Shown here: positions 44,795 to 54,294 of the stretch, piece after piece
Layout of the letters: every line of letters starts with the position of its first letter
How positions within the stretch are numbered: position 1 is the first letter of the stretch
Assembly (NCBI GenBank): GCA_015207585.1
Contig: JADEWQ010000030.1
Location: 1-54,929 of the forward strand
Direction of reading: 5' to 3'
DNA: 54,929 nucleotides
Origin: Pleurocapsales cyanobacterium LEGE 06147
GTDB lineage: Bacteria; Cyanobacteriota; Cyanobacteriia; Cyanobacteriales; Xenococcaceae
The notes under the pieces: model-generated
Seen by the model: only the letters and a program-made list of their open reading frames with translations
Database searches by the model: none
What the model was told of the DNA's origin: nothing
Made by a program: the position numbers and the translations under genes

Positions 44795-45880
44795 ATGAAA
44801 TTCGCTCAAAAAATAAAATTATTTACTCTTACTTTATCAGTTTTCACCAGTACCATGCTGGTGTCTTCTCCCAAAGCAGTCTCTTTTGAAGAACAACGAG
44901 TCAATCCAGGACAATTTCTGTTAGTAGCCGTTCCCTTTGGTTATAAAGAACACAGACTAGAGATTATCGAGCAAATTCCTGGCAGACAAAAATGTTGGCA
45001 AGAATCTGGAACTAATCCGGTCGCAGTCGATTTGGTACTACTCAACTTCGATCATACAGATAGTTGTAAGCGTATTGCCAATAGCAATGGTTACTCCCTG
45101 CGGATTAACGGACAAGATGAAAAAGTAGCTTATATTCTCAAAATTGTAGAGCGTAGCGGTGAATTACAGTTAATTGCCTCTCACAAAGACCCAAAACAAC
45201 CAGAGTTGGTGATTGGCAGGACTTATGGTTTGGGTGACAGTCCGTTAAAAATTAGGCTCAATCCTGGTTGGCAAATTACTAAACGAGTTCATCAAGGCAA
45301 TGTCATCGAACACGTTTACTTAAGTGGCAGTTCCACAACAGCGCAAACTCCCAATTCTTTAGATCTGACTAATTCGACTTTCAGCTTTAGCAATCCCAGT
45401 AATTTCAATACTAGCAGTACTACAACCGATTCTTTTTCTAGTTCTCCCCAGCCAAATCCTACGGCTATACCAAATACGACCCAAACAACACCACCGATTC
45501 TTGACGGTAACTTTTTAATAGATGGTGTATCACAAGTATATAATTCTTTAATTAATCCCATTATGGGTTCTTTTATCGGTGGAGTTCAAACTAATCCGAG
45601 TCCCAATCCCAACTCATGTCAAGGAACGCAACCAGGTACTGCTATCGTAAGTAAATCAGGCATAGCCCCACAAAGGGTAGCGATTCTAGCTGATGGCACT
45701 TTACAATTAAGCGATGGCAGACAACTTAATATTAAACCCGCATTAGCTCAAAATGGTATCAATCCCGAGCAATTTCTAGCCGGACCAAATGAGATTCAAC
45801 TCGATCTCGACGGTGATGGTCAACCAGAAGGCTTGAAGATAGAACAACCACCCCAGGCTTGCGCTTCGGCTGGTTATTAA
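44795..45880 (+). CDS. DUF3747 secreted protein
   Basis: A 361-residue exported protein. A signal peptide at about 1-28 ends near VSSPKAVSF. The DUF3747 domain (about 30-170) has NPGQFLLVAVPFG, IPGRQKCW, LLNFDHTDSCKRIANSNGYSLR and IGRTYGLGDSPLKIRLNPGW. A long Ser/Thr/Asn/Pro-rich disordered region (about 180-265) follows, and the end has DGTLQLSDGRQLNI and QLDLDGDGQPEGLKIE. Such proteins are found in cyanobacterial envelopes; the function is unknown. It stands alone. Confidence 0.8.
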   Translation: MKFAQKIKLFTLTLSVFTSTMLVSSPKAVSFEEQRVNPGQFLLVAVPFGYKEHRLEIIEQIPGRQKCWQESGTNPVAVDLVLLNFDHTDSCKRIANSNGYSLRINGQDEKVAYILKIVERSGELQLIASHKDPKQPELVIGRTYGLGDSPLKIRLNPGWQITKRVHQGNVIEHVYLSGSSTTAQTPNSLDLTNSTFSFSNPSNFNTSSTTTDSFSSSPQPNPTAIPNTTQTTPPILDGNFLIDGVSQVYNSLINPIMGSFIGGVQTNPSPNPNSCQGTQPGTAIVSKSGIAPQRVAILADGTLQLSDGRQLNIKPALAQNGINPEQFLAGPNEIQLDLDGDGQPEGLKIEQPPQACASAGY

Positions 45881-46085
45881 GATCTGATTAAATACACTTT
45901 TTGGGAAAATTCATAAATGGATAGGATTGGCACTAGTAAAAACTCGTTTCGCTTCACCTGACTTCCTTGCCTTTTTTAGCTAACTTCTGAAATCGAATCA
46001 AATACGATCGAGATAACTAAAGATTCGGTCAAAAATCTTGGTTGTTTTGTGAAAAGAAGTTGCTATGAATCGGGTTTTTCTTAAA
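45881..46085. other. First part of a 660-base gap before ebsA
   Basis: No gene, RNA or clear hairpin is seen here. The gap continues through a MITE-like element (46086-46187) to 46546, and that later part is also empty of genes. Confidence 0.5.
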
Positions 46086-46187
46086 TATAGTCATTCCAAT
46101 TAATTTCCTCGTAGTGTGTCAAACAGGGAATAGGGAACGGGGAACAGTAAATAGCAAGGCTTACGGTTTCTATTGGGAACGACTATA
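46086..46187. mobile_element. MITE-like element of about 100 bases
   Basis: The left end, TATAGTCATTCCAAT, and the right end (its complement read inward is TATAGTCGTTCCCAAT) form imperfect terminal inverted repeats. The inside has the low-complexity run of GGGAACAGG type. The right end, GCAAGGCTTACGGTTT onward, recurs at 17811-17845. There is no transposase, so it would need one in trans. Confidence 0.6.
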
Positions 46188-46546
46188 TCATCGCCAAATT
46201 GCGATCGCCCTAAACAAGAAATTTTTATAGAGACAACTAGCGAGTTTTCAGAAGATATGTGCTGGGATTAATTTAATTCCTGTTACTACTTACTAATGCT
46301 TCAACTTACGATTTAGTTCACTATATTAATTACGCTCTACAAATGCAACATCGTTATATTTTCTGTTGCCTCTTGCCTACCTTCACCAAATGTCAAATTA
46401 ATTTTGCACGGGTACTTATATATCCGAGCGATAACCCTATTTTACAAACAGATCTATCATTTCTGCCTTGCTCTTATTCTTCAGCTATGATGGTTCAGTT
46501 AGTTAGACCCCTAAATTAATAATGAAGTTAGAAGTAATATTTGCCC

Positions 46547-46921
46547 ATGTCGACGATTGAAGAACTTAAGCCAGCAGGAAGAGCAGATGTAATCATTTAC
46601 ATGCCCTACTATGCAAAAACTAAGCATAACTGGTTGCCCTATGCCATTTCTCTCTATCGTCAAGGTTCTCTAGAAGGAAAGCGCATTGTCGAAGGAGGTG
46701 AAAGTATTCCTTTTGTAGCTAGTTGGTATGTATCAAAATTACCTTCAGAATTAACTCGCTGTCGTCTACAATTTGACGGACAGGCAGAATTAAGTTATGA
46801 GGTAACTTTGTCCAACTCTGAGTTTATTGATTTCTTGATTGATGTCATCATAAACTTTAAGCGCTCTCACTTAACAGATTTTCCGCGCGAGTTTTACCGA
46901 AAACTACTGCGTTTTGATTAG
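46547..46921 (+). CDS. ebsA: EbsA-like type IV pilus/biofilm protein
   Basis: A 124-residue soluble protein that starts MSTIEELKPAGRADVIIYM and continues with YYAKTKHNWLPYAISLYRQG, ESIPFVASWYVSKLPSELTR and LRFD at the end. It resembles the cyanobacterial EbsA family, required with pilus assembly proteins for biofilm self-suppression and type IV pilus function; recognition is from memory. A TTG six bases upstream could also start it. It immediately precedes the phosphotransacetylase-family gene, with a short gap of 40 bases between stop and chosen start. Confidence 0.6.
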   Translation: MSTIEELKPAGRADVIIYMPYYAKTKHNWLPYAISLYRQGSLEGKRIVEGGESIPFVASWYVSKLPSELTRCRLQFDGQAELSYEVTLSNSEFIDFLIDVIINFKRSHLTDFPREFYRKLLRFD

Positions 46922-46961
46922 TGAAGAGCAACTGTTAAAAGAGGAAGTAAGGAGTGCAGAC

Positions 46962-48053
46962 GTGGCAAAAGCCGCTAAATATTTGCTGATTGGGTCAACA
47001 GAAGCTTACAGTGGTAAGTCAGCAACTGTACTGGGAATTACCCGCCAGTTAACCGAGCAAGGAATTGAGGTTGCTTATGGGAAACCTTTAGGCACTTGTA
47101 TGAGTAATGATGCCACGGGAATTGTGGAAGAAGATGTTAGCTTCTTAACTAATACCCTTGGTTTATCAGCAACAAGAGTGCTAGCACCCATTCTTTATCT
47201 AGATAACGACACAATTTGCAAACGTCTTCAAGGAAAAGATGAAACAGATTACTCTCAGACTATACAAGATTATGTCGCTCAAGCAAAAGGAGATTTAATC
47301 GTATTGGAAGGACCGGGAACTCTTTGGGAAGGAAGTTTATTTAACCTCTCCATAGCAGACATAGCTGAAATAGTTGATGCCTCAATTCTGTTAGTAGCTC
47401 GTTACAATTCTTTACTATCAGTAGCTAGTTTATTAACCGCCAAAAAGTTTTTAGGCGATCGCTTGCTGGGTGCTGTTATTAATAATATTCCCTCAAAGGA
47501 ATTAGAAACAGTTGAAAATTTAATTAAACCCTACCTAGAACAGCAAAACATACCTGTTTTAGGTATGATACCTGAAGATAAACTACTTAATAGTGTGAGC
47601 GTTCGCGAGCTAGCCAAAAGGCTCGATGCTCAAGTTCTCTGTCGTCAAGACCGCCTCGATTTGATGGTAGAAAGTCTTACCATTGGAGCAATGAACGTTA
47701 ACGCGGCTTTAGAATATTTTCGTCAACGCGAAAATATGGCTGTAGTTACGGGAAGCGATCGCACGGAATTGCAACTGGCAGCCTTAGAAACTTCTACTAA
47801 TTGTCTCATTCTGACGGGACACGTGCCGCCTCAACCTTTAATTCTCAATCGTGCCGAAGATCTAGAAATTCCCGTTCTTTCTGTCGATTTAGATACTTTA
47901 ACTACAGTAGAGATTATTGACCGGGCATTTGGCAAAGTTCCCATCCATGAAATCATCAAAGTAAACTGCATTGTCGATTTGATGACAAAACATTTTGATT
48001 TCAACAGACTCACTAGCTATCTAGATCTAGAACCAGCAGTACCAGCCAAATAA
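46962..48053 (+). CDS. Phosphotransacetylase-family protein (BioD-like P-loop plus DRTGG domain)
   Basis: A protein of about 363 residues. The N-terminal dethiobiotin-synthetase-like P-loop reads LLIGSTEAYSGKSATVLGI. A family core has YGKPLG, then LVLEGPGTLWEG-like sequence, and VDASILLVARYN. The C-terminal DRTGG-like regulatory domain starts near residue 225 (VSVRELAKRLDAQVL). The acyl-transfer catalytic domain of true Pta is missing, so the name reflects homology only. GTG at 46962 is chosen because AAGGAG stands 7 bases before it; an upstream TTG overlaps ebsA. Probably one operon with ebsA. Confidence 0.75.
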   Translation: MAKAAKYLLIGSTEAYSGKSATVLGITRQLTEQGIEVAYGKPLGTCMSNDATGIVEEDVSFLTNTLGLSATRVLAPILYLDNDTICKRLQGKDETDYSQTIQDYVAQAKGDLIVLEGPGTLWEGSLFNLSIADIAEIVDASILLVARYNSLLSVASLLTAKKFLGDRLLGAVINNIPSKELETVENLIKPYLEQQNIPVLGMIPEDKLLNSVSVRELAKRLDAQVLCRQDRLDLMVESLTIGAMNVNAALEYFRQRENMAVVTGSDRTELQLAALETSTNCLILTGHVPPQPLILNRAEDLEIPVLSVDLDTLTTVEIIDRAFGKVPIHEIIKVNCIVDLMTKHFDFNRLTSYLDLEPAVPAK

Positions 48054-48576
48054 AAAAGAGGCGTTGCTGAATGATTCTATGATGCGGGGACGTAGGGATT
48101 GCGGGACGCAGAGTTTTTACTTTCAACTGCGTATGGGCAGTCGTCCGCAAGCACTTGAGGGTTTTCTTCGAATTCAAGTGAACGGACGACCAGTTTTGGT
48201 GATATATTACAGATAGTCAATACGGCACTATTGCCACCGGACGTAGAAAGCCGGAACTATGGTAGATACAAGACCGTACTGAAAAGGTAAAGTTAAACCT
48301 GTAATTCCTAGCATCGCCGCCAGGAGTATGCGGAGCTGGGTTAAAAACATTAGTACTGCATATTTTTTTTTACTCCACGAACGAAAGTGTCTGGAGTGGT
48401 ATTTGGACAAAAGTTTCCGATGCCAGCAGAGAAGGCTCCCTCTCATAGACCTCATGCGTTATAGATATGGGATAAGAGAAGCCGCGATTGCATTGCTTGC
48501 AATCAATCGTCGGTATCCTTCATACAATAAGAATAACTTTTAGATAGTTTCGCTACCAAGCAGATAGCAAACAGTT
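48054..48576. other. Gap before ispG with a long hairpin and decayed frames
   Basis: No gene is firmly supported. A GGCGTTGCTGAAT motif at 48060 looks like an IS end. A 75-codon minus-strand frame (48228-48455) has a hydrophobic stretch (LRILLAAMLGITGLTLPF) and might be a gene remnant, but I do not recognise it. The long hairpin at 48140-48190 is listed separately. Confidence 0.45.
48140..48190. other. Long interrupted hairpin between the Pta-like gene and ispG
   Basis: Outer arms GTCGTCCG (48140-48147) and CGGACGAC (48183-48190) and inner arms CACTTGA (48152-48158) and TCAAGTG (48174-48180) pair perfectly, separated by a small internal loop and a 15-base apical loop. It could be a terminator, an RNA element or a transposon end. 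Confidence 0.6.
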
Positions 48577-49797
48577 ATGCAAACTCTGGATAATCCTAAT
48601 CTTACTTCTAATACCGCACCAGCTTTTGATACTACTATTCACCGACGGAACACTCGTCCTGTCAGGGTTGGTAACGTAACCATTGGCGGCGGTTATCCCG
48701 TAGTAGTGCAGTCGATGATTAATGAAGATACCCTGGATATCGACGGATCTGTCGCTGCCATTCGCCGTTTACACGAAATCGGCTGTGAGATCGTACGCGT
48801 CACCGTACCTAGTATGGCACACGCCAAAGCGATCGCAGACATTAAGCAGAAACTCGCTCAAACTTATCAACCCGTTCCTCTTGTTGCCGACGTGCATCAC
48901 AACGGTATGAAAATTGCTCTCGAAGTTGCCAAGCACGTCGATAAAGTCCGTATTAATCCAGGATTATACGTCTTTGAAAAACCAAAAAGCGATCGCACCG
49001 AATATACAAGAGCAGAATTCAATGAAATTGGCGCAAAAATCCGCGAAACCCTCAAACCTCTAGTACTTTCTCTTAGAGAGCAAGATAAAGCCATGCGCAT
49101 CGGGGTTAATCATGGTTCTTTAGCTGAAAGAATGCTCTTTACCTACGGTGATACCCCCGAAGGTATGGTCGAGTCCGCTCTCGAATTTATTAAAATTTGT
49201 GAATCCCTAGACTATCGCAATCTAGTTATTTCCCTCAAAGCCTCCCGTGTCCCCGTAATGCTAGCAGCTTATCGCTTAATGGTGAAGCGAATGAATGAAT
49301 TGGGGATGGATTATCCCCTTCATTTGGGCGTTACTGAAGCAGGAGACGGCGAATACGGACGTATTAAATCTACTGCTGGTATTGGCACTCTTTTAGCCGA
49401 AGGAATTGGCGATACTATCCGTGTTTCTTTAACTGAAGCCCCAGAAAAAGAAATTCCCGTCTGCTATAGTATTCTCCAAGCTTTAGGGCTGCGGAAAACG
49501 ATGGTAGAGTATGTGGCTTGCCCTTCTTGCGGTCGTACTTTGTTTAATTTGGAAGAGGTTCTCCATAAAGTCCGAGAGGCAACTAAGCACCTGACTGGTT
49601 TAGATATTGCCGTGATGGGTTGTATTGTCAATGGTCCCGGAGAAATGGCAGATGCAGACTACGGTTATGTAGGTAAACAATCGGGTTACATTGCCTTATA
49701 TCGTGGTAGAGAGGAAATTAAGCGAGTGCCGGAAGATCGAGGTGTAGAAGAATTGATTAATCTGATCAAAGCTGATGGTCGTTGGGTCGAGCCTTAG
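48577..49797 (+). CDS. ispG: 4-hydroxy-3-methylbut-2-enyl diphosphate synthase
   Basis: A 406-residue iron-sulfur enzyme of the non-mevalonate isoprenoid pathway that feeds carotenoid and phytol synthesis. [19 protein letters not shown] opens the TIM barrel. [20 protein letters not shown] and RINPGLY follow. The cluster Cys are in VACPSCGRT and [16 protein letters not shown]. Cyanobacterial IspG takes electrons from ferredoxin. It has its own terminator and is separated from the upstream gene by about 520 bases. Confidence 0.96.
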   Translation: MQTLDNPNLTSNTAPAFDTTIHRRNTRPVRVGNVTIGGGYPVVVQSMINEDTLDIDGSVAAIRRLHEIGCEIVRVTVPSMAHAKAIADIKQKLAQTYQPVPLVADVHHNGMKIALEVAKHVDKVRINPGLYVFEKPKSDRTEYTRAEFNEIGAKIRETLKPLVLSLREQDKAMRIGVNHGSLAERMLFTYGDTPEGMVESALEFIKICESLDYRNLVISLKASRVPVMLAAYRLMVKRMNELGMDYPLHLGVTEAGDGEYGRIKSTAGIGTLLAEGIGDTIRVSLTEAPEKEIPVCYSILQALGLRKTMVEYVACPSCGRTLFNLEEVLHKVREATKHLTGLDIAVMGCIVNGPGEMADADYGYVGKQSGYIALYRGREEIKRVPEDRGVEELINLIKADGRWVEP

Positions 49798-49826
49798 TTG
49801 GTAATCATTTGAAAAGATTTGTTGTC

Positions 49827-49849
49827 AGGGTTTGGTTTTGCCAAGCCCT
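49827..49849 (+). terminator. Rho-independent-like terminator of ispG
   Basis: AGGGTTTGG and CCAAGCCCT pair (one G-T) around a TTTTG loop, followed by TTATAGTATAT, 30 bases after the ispG stop. Confidence 0.7.
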
Positions 49850-50034
49850 TTATAGTATATGAAAAAATAGCGACAACATCACTTATCTACTGAAAGTATC
49901 ATCCTATACGGTGGAGGATGATTGGTATAATAAGTTTTTAGAGCGGGTGGAGAAGATGATTAAGTCGTTTCAAATAATGTCCACAGATAAATACAGATAA
50001 ACGCAGATAGGGTTAACGATTTGCTTTCAGGTTT

Positions 50035-50418
50035 TTAGTAATTTCTGATCATTCTTTTGATTTCTACTTTGGGTTTACCGAAGTTAATGAGTAGGCACAA
50101 GTTTAAGTTACTAGCTTTGAGATAATTGAGACATTGAGCTTGGTGATTGTTGTCTAGATAGTTTAAGGCTTTAAGTTCTATTAAAATAATGTTTTCAACT
50201 AAGATATCGGCAAAAAAATTACCAATAATTGTTCCTTTATAGTAAACAGATATGGGATACTGAGCTTTAACATTTAATCCTGCAATTTTTAGTTCTTGTA
50301 CTAAAGCTCTTTCATAAACTTTTTCTAGAAAACCACAACCTAAAGTATTACTAACTTCAAAAGCACAGCCAATTATTTTTTGAGTCAGAGCATCTAATTT
50401 AGTTTTATTGGTTTCCAT
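50035..50418 (-). CDS. GxxExxY protein
   Basis: A 127-residue protein with the family motif GCGFLEKVYERAL (G-x-x-E-x-x-Y), then VYYKGTIIGNFFADILVEN, then IELKALNYLDNNHQAQCLNYL. The D-x(n)-E-x-K arrangement (ADILV, LIELKA) suggests a PD-(D/E)xK nuclease-like fold, and the role is unknown. The frame opens at a GTG inside a dispersed repeat, so the ATG at 50418 (METNKTKLD) is preferred. The gene is bracketed by copies of a repeat of type CACAGATnAACGCnGAT (about 49980-50010, 50440-50470, and its inverse at 50598-50626), a common setting for this family. Confidence 0.82.
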   Translation of the reverse strand: METNKTKLDALTQKIIGCAFEVSNTLGCGFLEKVYERALVQELKIAGLNVKAQYPISVYYKGTIIGNFFADILVENIILIELKALNYLDNNHQAQCLNYLKASNLNLCLLINFGKPKVEIKRMIRNY

Positions 50419-50706
50419 ATTAGGATTGAAAATAGTATCCACAGATGAACGCCGATTAACGCTGATAAATTATTTGTTTCTTCGCTTTGTTCAGGATAAG
50501 GTTTATCTACGGACTGTACTCTTTAAGAATTCCCCAATACTCCAACAAGATATCAAGCAATCAATACACAAACTTCAACACCAACCAATAACCCTATCTG
50601 TGTTCATCTGCGTTTATCTGCGGACACTTTTTCCCTATATTGGATTTTTAAAAGTACCCCAAATTTAAGAAGTTTAAGGAGCAATTTACAAAATTTCTCT
50701 TCTTGC

Positions 50707-51045
50707 TTAATTATTAACTTGTCTAAGACTTTGGAGCGCAAGTTGAATACCCAACAACAAGAGTCCTAATGCCACAAAAGCAAAGATACCCGCGCCTAGG
50801 GCAACAACCCCAGTAACTAGGGTTCTTACGGCGATGGTAATATTTAGGACAACAGGGTTATTTGCTACTATCGGTTTGGTTGCATAAGTTTGGGCAATAG
50901 AAGACATAAGGAAATAAAGAGCGATCGCCAATCCTCCAGAAATAGTCGCTCCTACCAAACAACGCAAGAGTGTTACCTTCTTGCTTGAAGATTCTTCTAT
51001 GTTCCCTGAATCAGAGGAATTTTTTGTGGGTATTTTGTTACTCAT
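50707..51045 (-). CDS. DUF3082 membrane protein
   Basis: A 112-residue protein with two hydrophobic spans (about 26-48 and 70-98). CLVGATISGGLAIALYFLM and VRTLVTGVVALGAGIFAFVA are typical of DUF3082, which is found in cyanobacteria and plastids. The function is unknown. It diverges from the truncated crtD with only 83 bases between them. Confidence 0.8.
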   Translation of the reverse strand: MSNKIPTKNSSDSGNIEESSSKKVTLLRCLVGATISGGLAIALYFLMSSIAQTYATKPIVANNPVVLNITIAVRTLVTGVVALGAGIFAFVALGLLLLGIQLALQSLRQVNN

Positions 51046-51128
51046 AAGAATAAATTCCTGAATTTATTTAATTTTAAAAGTTTGGTGAAAGTGCTATTTC
51101 TATTGAGTTACTATTATCATGATAAAAA

Positions 51129-52190
51129 GTGTTAAGAAATACTAGGTTAGATACTTTGATTACTTTGCCCTTTGCTTTGATGACGGTAGGCGATGGGTTG
51201 CGGTTATATGGTTTAGATGGAGATAAGCGTCTCAAAACTTTTCTGGATATGCAACTGAAGCTATATTCCCAAGTAGATGCTGAGGAAACAGCACTCTTAT
51301 ACGCAGCCACAGCATTAGCGGTATCTCAATCACCTCAAGGACTATTTCATCTTCAAAGAAGTATGCAAGTGTTGAGCGATCGCCTGGTGGAAGCTTTAGA
51401 AAAATATGGCGGTAAACTATTAATGCGCCACACTGTCGAAAAAATTCATACAGCATCGGGAAAAGTTACGGGGATAACAGTCTGTAACCCAAAAACAGGA
51501 AGAGTTTGGACGGAAAAGGCAGATGAAGTCGTTGCCAACCTCACCGTACAGAATTTAGTTCAACTTATAGAACAAGAAAAGAAAGTACGGAACCATTCTT
51601 TATCTCTAAAAGGTTACCAACGCCGAGTAGATAAATTACCCGAGGCATCTGGTGCCTTTGTTATTTATCTAGGAGTTAAACGAGAAGCAATACCTACAGA
51701 CTGTCCGCCTCACCTGCAATTTCTTTACGACTACGACGAACCAATTGGCGAAAATAATTCCTTATTTGTCTCCGTCAGTAAACCGGGAGACGGACGCGCA
51801 CCAGAAGGACAAGCTACTATCACTGCTTCTTCTTTTACCAATGTAAATTTCTGGTGGAAAGGCACGAATGAAGATTACAACCGTCTCAAACAGCAATATA
51901 TGGAAGAAGCGATCGCTCGTCTGGGACAATACTTCTGTCTCACCCCAGAAACTATTATACATCGAGAAGCCGCCACTCCCCGCACCTTTGCGCGCTTTAC
52001 TGGCAGAGAAAAGGGTATAGTAGGCGGTATCGGTCAAAGAGTATCGACTTTCGGTCTCTTTGGCTTTGCTACTCGCACTCCGGTTAAAAATTTGTGGTTA
52101 GTCGGAGATTCCACCCATCCCGGAGAAGGTACGGCAGGAGTTAGTTATTCTGCACTAACTTTAGTTAAACAAATTAAAGCTAATCGATAA
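51129..52190 (+). pseudogene. crtD: CrtD-type carotenoid desaturase lacking its N-terminal third
   Basis: The 353-codon frame starts at a GTG and from the tenth codon reads LITLPFALMTVGDGLRLYGL, then FLDMQLKLYSQVDAEETALL, down to the C-terminal LWLVGDSTHPGEGTAGVSYS, the FAD-contacting end of the CrtD/C-3',4'-desaturase family. The family is about 500 residues long and begins with a GxGxxG FAD-binding Rossmann motif; about 150-200 residues with that motif are missing. Upstream is the DUF3082 promoter region, not the lost part. The protein should be inactive alone. In life CrtD works in myxoxanthophyll synthesis. Confidence 0.8.
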
Positions 52191-52259
52191 CTTTAACTCT
52201 GGAAAATGGCAAGCTAAGATTATCAAAGAAACAATTATTAAATTTAAAATTATCAACCT

Positions 52260-52529
52260 ATGGAACTAATTCTCCAAAGTCTCGTTCAGTTTCTCAATAT
52301 CTATCTACTACTCATCTTTGTTCGGATCTTACTCTCTTGGTTTCAGACTGCTGGATGGGCACAACAAGCCATGTCTTTTTTAAGTCCAATAACCGATCCT
52401 TACCTAAATATCTTCCGCTCTTTTATTCCTCCCTTGGGTGGGATAGATTTTTCTCCTATTTTGGCAATTCTTGCCCTGCAATTTGTAGCACAAATGCTAG
52501 CTCAGGTGCCGATGGCAGTTGGTTATTAA
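52260..52529 (+). CDS. YggT family membrane protein
   Basis: An 89-residue protein with two hydrophobic segments (about 3-25 and 64-84) and the family's VRILLSWF, PITDPYLNIFRSFIPPLGGIDFSPILA. YggT relatives in cyanobacteria and plastids help nucleoid distribution, cell division or cytochrome maturation. It starts 69 bases after crtD. Its stop overlaps by 4 bases with the converging gene. Confidence 0.87.
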   Translation: MELILQSLVQFLNIYLLLIFVRILLSWFQTAGWAQQAMSFLSPITDPYLNIFRSFIPPLGGIDFSPILAILALQFVAQMLAQVPMAVGY

Positions 52530-52981
52530 TTATCGTAATAGAAAGGGCGTACTCGATCCGCAAAACCAGAGGCTTTAAATTGTTCCAACTTAAGGGGTGT
52601 CGGTTGATTTGCAGGAACGCTAATCCTGATTTCAAAATCACTGACCCCTGGTGGGACTTCGACAATCGTCCCTACTCTACCTCGATTTTCCATTACAGAG
52701 TTGCCATTAGCATCGTAGATACGACCAAAGACATCGGCATCGACAACGGTTTTACCAGACTTGTTTTCTGCTTTGCCTTTAACAAGGAAGCAATTTGCCG
52801 GTCGAAGATCGCCGCTATTAACAATTCCTGGAGCTAACTCTGCGGGGCATTCCTCATAGAAGAGATCGGATAACTTAATGGGGGTTAGAGCAGAAGCTGG
52901 AGCAGTGATGAACCAACTAGCCAGCCACACGATAGTAGAGATTAATAGTACTATTAAAACTCGAAACTGCATAGATAGCAT
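52526..52981 (-). CDS. Secreted conserved cyanobacterial protein, unknown function
   Basis: A 151-residue protein with a signal peptide at about 1-33 (LIVLLISTIVWLASW, then PASALTP). The mature part has SDLFYEECPAELAPGIVNSG, ANCFLVKGKAENKSGKTVVDA, then DVFGRIYDANGN and VGTIVEVPPGVSDFEIRI. This resembles an FxLYD-like beta-sandwich. Two Cys may form a disulfide in the periplasm or lumen. I know of no assigned function. Its start codon may be the ATG at 52981 or one three codons in. Confidence 0.7.
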   Translation of the reverse strand: MLSMQFRVLIVLLISTIVWLASWFITAPASALTPIKLSDLFYEECPAELAPGIVNSGDLRPANCFLVKGKAENKSGKTVVDADVFGRIYDANGNSVMENRGRVGTIVEVPPGVSDFEIRISVPANQPTPLKLEQFKASGFADRVRPFYYDN

Positions 52982-53081
52982 TTTGTCATAAAGATTGCTT
53001 ATCTATACAGCTTATCGTGAAACCGTAACTTGTTTTTAAAGCAAGACAGCAAGAAATTTAATACCAATATATTTTTACTGC

Positions 53082-54074
53082 TTAGCCCGCTTCTTCTTCA
53101 TATTCGGGAGCTTTTTCTTTCTGTTTCTGGGGAATGTTTACTGGCGGAGGATTGTAGGGTTTTGACCGAATATCATCATCCCACATATCCTCCGCTTGCT
53201 CTTCGTATTGGTACTCGTATTCTGGCTGTACGGGTTGAGCTTCGTATACTGGTGCATCGTATACTCGCTCATCTGCTCTAATTTCGCTCCAGTTATCTTC
53301 TTCTATCTCTTCTTCATATTTGTCTTCATAACGAACAGCTTCTGCTTTTTGTCTCGGAGATGGAGTAACCAAAGTTTCTTGCCATTCATCCTCGTCCCAT
53401 CGTTCTTCTCTAGCTGTGGTTCCAGTTTCTATTGGTGTGGAGATGGAAGGACGTACTGGCACACCCGTTCCTAATTGATTTTCTGCTTTAATCGCAGGTG
53501 GGTAATATTCTTCTTCTTCTCGTTCCCAAGGAGGACGACCAATACCCAAACGTTCGAGTAAACCGACTGAAATTTGAGTAATACGCTCTTCTGACCCCTC
53601 AAAAACTATTAATCGATTTGGTCCGCTGCTGACCACTTCATCCATAGACAGTTCGTAAGTGCTGAGCAATTGCTCGGGAATTTGGGGAATGCCTAAAGCA
53701 GCAATAATAATTGAATAAATCTTGCCATCGTCGGCATTGAACTGAAAATCTCTAACTCGACCTAGCGGTTCGCCAGCTTCTGTAATTACTTCACAGTTAA
53801 TTAGCTTACTGTAGGCTTCAATATCGATGTCCTCAATTACATTTTCATCATCTACTAGTATGACATCACCAGTCTGCCTAATACTGCTTAGATACATGTA
53901 CTTCGGAATTCCGGAAAATGAAAGGAAGTTATCTCGCAAACCCAAAGCTACTACTTCTCTTCGGTCGATATCTACCATAAGCTCTTTGACCACTCCCAAT
54001 TTTTTGCCACTATTGCGAGTGATCACCTGTGTATTAAGAAATTCGCCACGTAAACGTATGTTTTCGGTTGTCAT
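53082..54074 (-). CDS. Protein with two PRC-barrel domains and an acidic tail
   Basis: A 330-residue protein. PRC-barrel domain 1 (about 5-75) has GEFLNTQVITRNSGKKLG and VVALGLRDNFLSFSGIP. Domain 2 (about 90-165) has LINCEVITEAGEPLGRVRDF and IYSIIIAALGIPQIP. A disordered tail from about residue 195 on is rich in Glu, Tyr and Pro. PRC barrels are protein-binding modules in photosynthetic reaction-centre and RNA-processing proteins. The partner is unknown. It stands alone on the minus strand. Confidence 0.85.
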   Translation of the reverse strand: MTTENIRLRGEFLNTQVITRNSGKKLGVVKELMVDIDRREVVALGLRDNFLSFSGIPKYMYLSSIRQTGDVILVDDENVIEDIDIEAYSKLINCEVITEAGEPLGRVRDFQFNADDGKIYSIIIAALGIPQIPEQLLSTYELSMDEVVSSGPNRLIVFEGSEERITQISVGLLERLGIGRPPWEREEEEYYPPAIKAENQLGTGVPVRPSISTPIETGTTAREERWDEDEWQETLVTPSPRQKAEAVRYEDKYEEEIEEDNWSEIRADERVYDAPVYEAQPVQPEYEYQYEEQAEDMWDDDIRSKPYNPPPVNIPQKQKEKAPEYEEEAG

Positions 54075-54294
54075 TGTGTTATTCTTATTCGGTTTAGGTA
54101 AGCTTCTGCCTGCTTAAACAATCTAAAATAAAGTAATAATGTTATTTTCTTATCTTGGGTAGCAACTCCTAATCTATAAATAGTGACATAAGAGTAGCTG
54201 TTACTTACTTAAAATATTCTAGCTAATCCCTGAACATTTGCCCTATTTGAGCATGGATAAGTAATTTTGGCAAGGGTAAAATTAAGGTCTAGTG
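54075..54294. other. Region upstream of the PRC-barrel gene
   Basis: AT-rich, no gene or RNA seen; the promoter of the PRC-barrel gene should be here. Confidence 0.5.

Noticed and set aside
50408-50668. 86-codon plus-strand frame next to the GxxExxY gene
   Set aside because: It is made of the CACAGAT/AACGC dispersed repeat in both orientations.
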